Shown here: piece after piece, positions 61,651 to 64,000 of the stretch
Position numbering within the stretch: position 1 is the first letter of the stretch
Layout of the letters: each line of letters begins with the position of its first letter
DNA from: Malachius bipustulatus
Taxonomy: Eukaryota; Arthropoda; Insecta; Coleoptera; Melyridae
NCBI GenBank assembly: GCA_910589415.1
Contig: OU342630.1
Span: 64,910,186 to 64,974,185 of the forward strand
Direction: 5' to 3'
Length of the DNA stretch: 64,000 nt
Position numbers and translations under genes: made by a program
The notes under the pieces: generated by a model
Seen by the model: only the letters and a program-made list of their open reading frames with translations
The model's database searches: none
Told to the model about the DNA's origin: nothing

Positions 61651-62229
61651 TATTCCTGAAAATAATTTAATAATTGACAATCCAATGTATCCGGATATAT
61701 CTGGATACTTATTTGGAATACCACAATCTGATTTTTTCCGGGGTATGGAATCCCTAACGTGCACAGACATGGAAAACTACAAAAAAAAAAAAAAATTTGC
61801 AGATTTTTTTTCAATAGACTCTGAATTTTATGTTTCATTATAAAGCAAATACCACCACCTGTTTTATTTATGACTGCTTGGACACAGACTCTACCTTCAG
61901 AAGTTGTACCTAATTTCTTAACTTAGCCCTTCAATAATCATAAATTCTATTAACTGAAAAACTGATTATCGATTTTTCTGTCCAACTTTAATATCAAATT
62001 AGTCAATTATCATCAAAGATATTAATTAACAAATTACTGTTTGTAAGAGTAGAAACTTTTTTCTGCAAGTGTATAAAATCGACATTGAAATTTACATCTA
62101 AGAAAAGGTAGGTATTTGAAAAAGTTGTTTGCCTTTCAATTTTAAGGAATTCTATACTCAGTTAAAAAAAATACCCGACTAGTGCCCGATATGGTGGTTG
62201 AGTAAAAAAAAAACACACTTTCAATAAGC

Positions 62230-62235
62230 TTTATT
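62230..62235 (-). terminator. Poly(A) signal of the AK6-like gene
   Basis: AATAAA on the minus strand lies about 205 nt beyond the stop codon at 62441. Confidence 0.45.
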
Positions 62236-62440
62236 TGTTATTTTTTGAATCAAATAATATAAAAACCAGTAAGTATTAGAGTAGGTAAACAAAAAAAAAT
62301 ATGACAGAATGTTTCAGGTACATGATTGAAGCAGAAAGTTTCTAGATAACTGACAAAGTAGGTACACATTGGTACCAATGGTATAAAAATATTTACAATA
62401 ACAGTATAACCTTAACTTTCTGAACAACAATAATAATTAA

Positions 62441-63166
62441 TTATTTCTTATTTAAATACCATTTCTGCACCCAATGGCAAATAATGTCAACATTTGCCTC
62501 GATGGTTTCTGGCGTGCAACTAGGCAGCCTGTGCAGAATCTCAGGTTTGGAATAATAGTTTAATGGATTCGGTGGCTCCCGCCGCATCATCTGTAACAGG
62601 TTTAAAGGTGCGTATTCTACGAAAGGTGAGTATTCTTCGAAAGGTGGGAATTCTTCCATGTCACGGAGTAAACTTCGTGGCCCGTCGCGGTCATACGTAG
62701 TCGTAATATCGGCCTTCAACACGAACACTGCGTCGAACCAGTCGTCCGGAAATATTGAAATGCTGTCGTAGTCGACCAGGTTTCCTCCCACCGACATTTG
62801 TTCCTTGAGCCTGTTCACGAGGCGGTCCCTATTCATAATCCTTTTCACAGGCTTGAATTCACTGACATTGTCGTTATCTTCGGCCATAGCTGTGGCCACC
62901 TTCGATATTTCCACCCACCGAATCCCCGTCATCTCGGAAACCCGTCCACACAGAGTTGATTGATAGACTCCCCGTCGTCCCATTACCAGTATGTTGGGGC
63001 CGTGACGAGTTTTGGTAAAAGAAACTTTAGCTTCTGCCATTTCCTTATTTTCTGTAGGTACTGTTTCTGTAAGGATAGTGTGACAATCTTGTTTTCTAAG
63101 TTGTAGAACGTTACCGGTGTGGTCTCTTTGCTGCACTTGCGACAAAATGATGTTAATTTTCCTCAT
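62441..63166 (-). CDS. AK6-like (adenylate kinase isoenzyme 6/Fap7) protein with degenerate P-loop
   Basis: An intact single-exon frame of 241 codons. From about residue 57 it follows AK6: GPNILVMGRRGVYQSTLCGR, then GGNLVDYDSISIFPDDWFDA (AK6: DYHG-x2-FFPERWF), then VFVLKAD. The end ETIEANVDIICHWVQKWYLN matches the AK6 C-terminus. AK6 is a nuclear ATPase/adenylate kinase needed for 40S ribosome maturation. Here the P-loop GxxGxGK(S/T) reads GRRGVYQST: the catalytic Lys is Gln and a Gly is Tyr. The DxPxxDED segment and the lid (Y-x-R-x4-RxYNEKK) are also lost. A 6-residue near-repeat (EFPPFE-EYSPFV-EYAPLN) replaces part of the lid. It is probably a catalytically dead retrocopy that has stayed open. 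An N-terminal extension of about 55 residues is unlike AK6; translation may instead start at Met43 (63040). It lies on the opposite strand, probably inside a CARMIL intron. Confidence 0.75.
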   Translation of the reverse strand: MRKINIILSQVQQRDHTGNVLQLRKQDCHTILTETVPTENKEMAEAKVSFTKTRHGPNILVMGRRGVYQSTLCGRVSEMTGIRWVEISKVATAMAEDNDNVSEFKPVKRIMNRDRLVNRLKEQMSVGGNLVDYDSISIFPDDWFDAVFVLKADITTTYDRDGPRSLLRDMEEFPPFEEYSPFVEYAPLNLLQMMRREPPNPLNYYSKPEILHRLPSCTPETIEANVDIICHWVQKWYLNKK

Positions 63167-64000
63167 TTATGTAGGTAGATGAAGATAAATAGTGGTTATC
63201 ATTTCGTACAAGATAGCGCGGTGATATATTATTCGCTTGTATGCTTCTGAACATAAATAATTTTGGAGCGAGATAACGAGAATTAAATTCATTTTTACTT
63301 TATGAAGTGAAATAATGTAGTCAATTGGTGTGATTGAGTTGGGAAGATGAAAATGATAAATGAACTACTTTTAACTGTATACATTGGAACTACTTGAAAC
63401 CCAACCTCAAATGACGGTTCGAAATCATTGTAAATTGTACAGAAATGTGCTATAATTTGTACCAAGAACTTTTTTGCCAGTAAAAAAAAACAATCAGGAT
63501 GGTTGATCGCTTACAAAAATATAATTTTCCTGTTTCTCTGAGCTGACTATCATTAAAGCTTCATCATAGTTTTTTAACATTTTTGGAGTACAATAATATA
63601 AATTACGCCAAGATTGACAGTAAATTAGAGGTAACTTGTACAAATGATAGGGCGGGAGATTTGAAATCTAGAATTTTATCAATGAGAAAGGTGTTGTCAA
63701 TTTTTTAATTATTCAAATTGTCCATCAAATTTGTGCCTTTATTTTTAATATAATTTCCAAATTTTATATGTTTGGCTGAGTTATAGTTTGTTTTCATCAT
63801 CAAAATTACAAGTGACTATTATGAGACTAAACTTGGAACAATCTGTATGAGGTAAGCGGGTAAAAGAAAAATTCTCCCTTTCTCTAATAAACAGCTCCTA
63901 ATTTCAGTAATACTTTGAGTTTAGGTGAAAATTTGCCTTTTTTATAAGCACATAATATATGATTTTATACGATTCTGGTGGATTAAACTCATTCCGAATT
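63167..64000. other. Right edge of the window
   Basis: AT-rich sequence upstream of the AK6-like gene. I see no further CARMIL exon, RNA gene or transposon terminus here. Confidence 0.4.

Overview
This window is eukaryotic nuclear DNA, AT-rich, with GT-AG introns. Its long introns and intergenic stretches are packed with DNA transposons. The recognisable proteins and the mariner/foldback/hAT elements point to an insect. The order cannot be settled from the sequence; a hemipteran is only a guess. I found no bacterial-style operons, CRISPR array, rRNA or tRNA.

Layout, left to right. (1) 1-700: a diverged satellite of about 150-bp units carrying hairpins. (2) 1319-16623 (+): a 12-coding-exon lipid-transfer protein with a membrane anchor, SMP, C2 and C1 domains (C2CD2/C2CD2L-like), with an 11-kb repeat-filled first intron. 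(3) 17370-29550 (-): a complete TFIID subunit TAF1 in 10 coding exons (1,948 residues), tail-to-tail with gene 2. (4) 31389-31988 (+): RAB5IF/RCAF1-like membrane protein, head-to-head with TAF1. (5) 33792-34792 (+): a short SOCS-box/SH2 protein of the SOCS6/7 type. (6) 37505-38372 (-): COQ9, with its N-terminal exon not located. (7) 38540-44262: a dense block of nested mariner-type elements and palindromes. (8) 44918-46624 (-): intronless glomulin. (9) 48951 to beyond 58957 (+): CARMIL, an actin capping-protein regulator; its C-terminal exons are not in the window. (10) 62441-63166 (-): an intronless, strongly altered AK6-like gene that has lost its Walker A lysine. It probably lies inside a CARMIL intron.

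The host genes are unrelated housekeeping and signalling genes: transcription initiation, ubiquinone synthesis, respirasome assembly, cullin ligase control, JAK/STAT-type feedback and actin dynamics. They do not form one pathway. The most unusual content is the AK6-like pseudoenzyme, a 60-nt stop-free intron in TAF1, and a near-perfect foldback element whose loop keeps the first codons of a transposase. There is also a near 1-kb palindrome holding a hammerhead-like/Penelope-like motif, and several nested transposons whose insertion order can be read from target duplications.

Coordinates of exons come from reading frames joined at GT-AG sites by eye. No search or alignment program was run, so family names rest on remembered family motifs.
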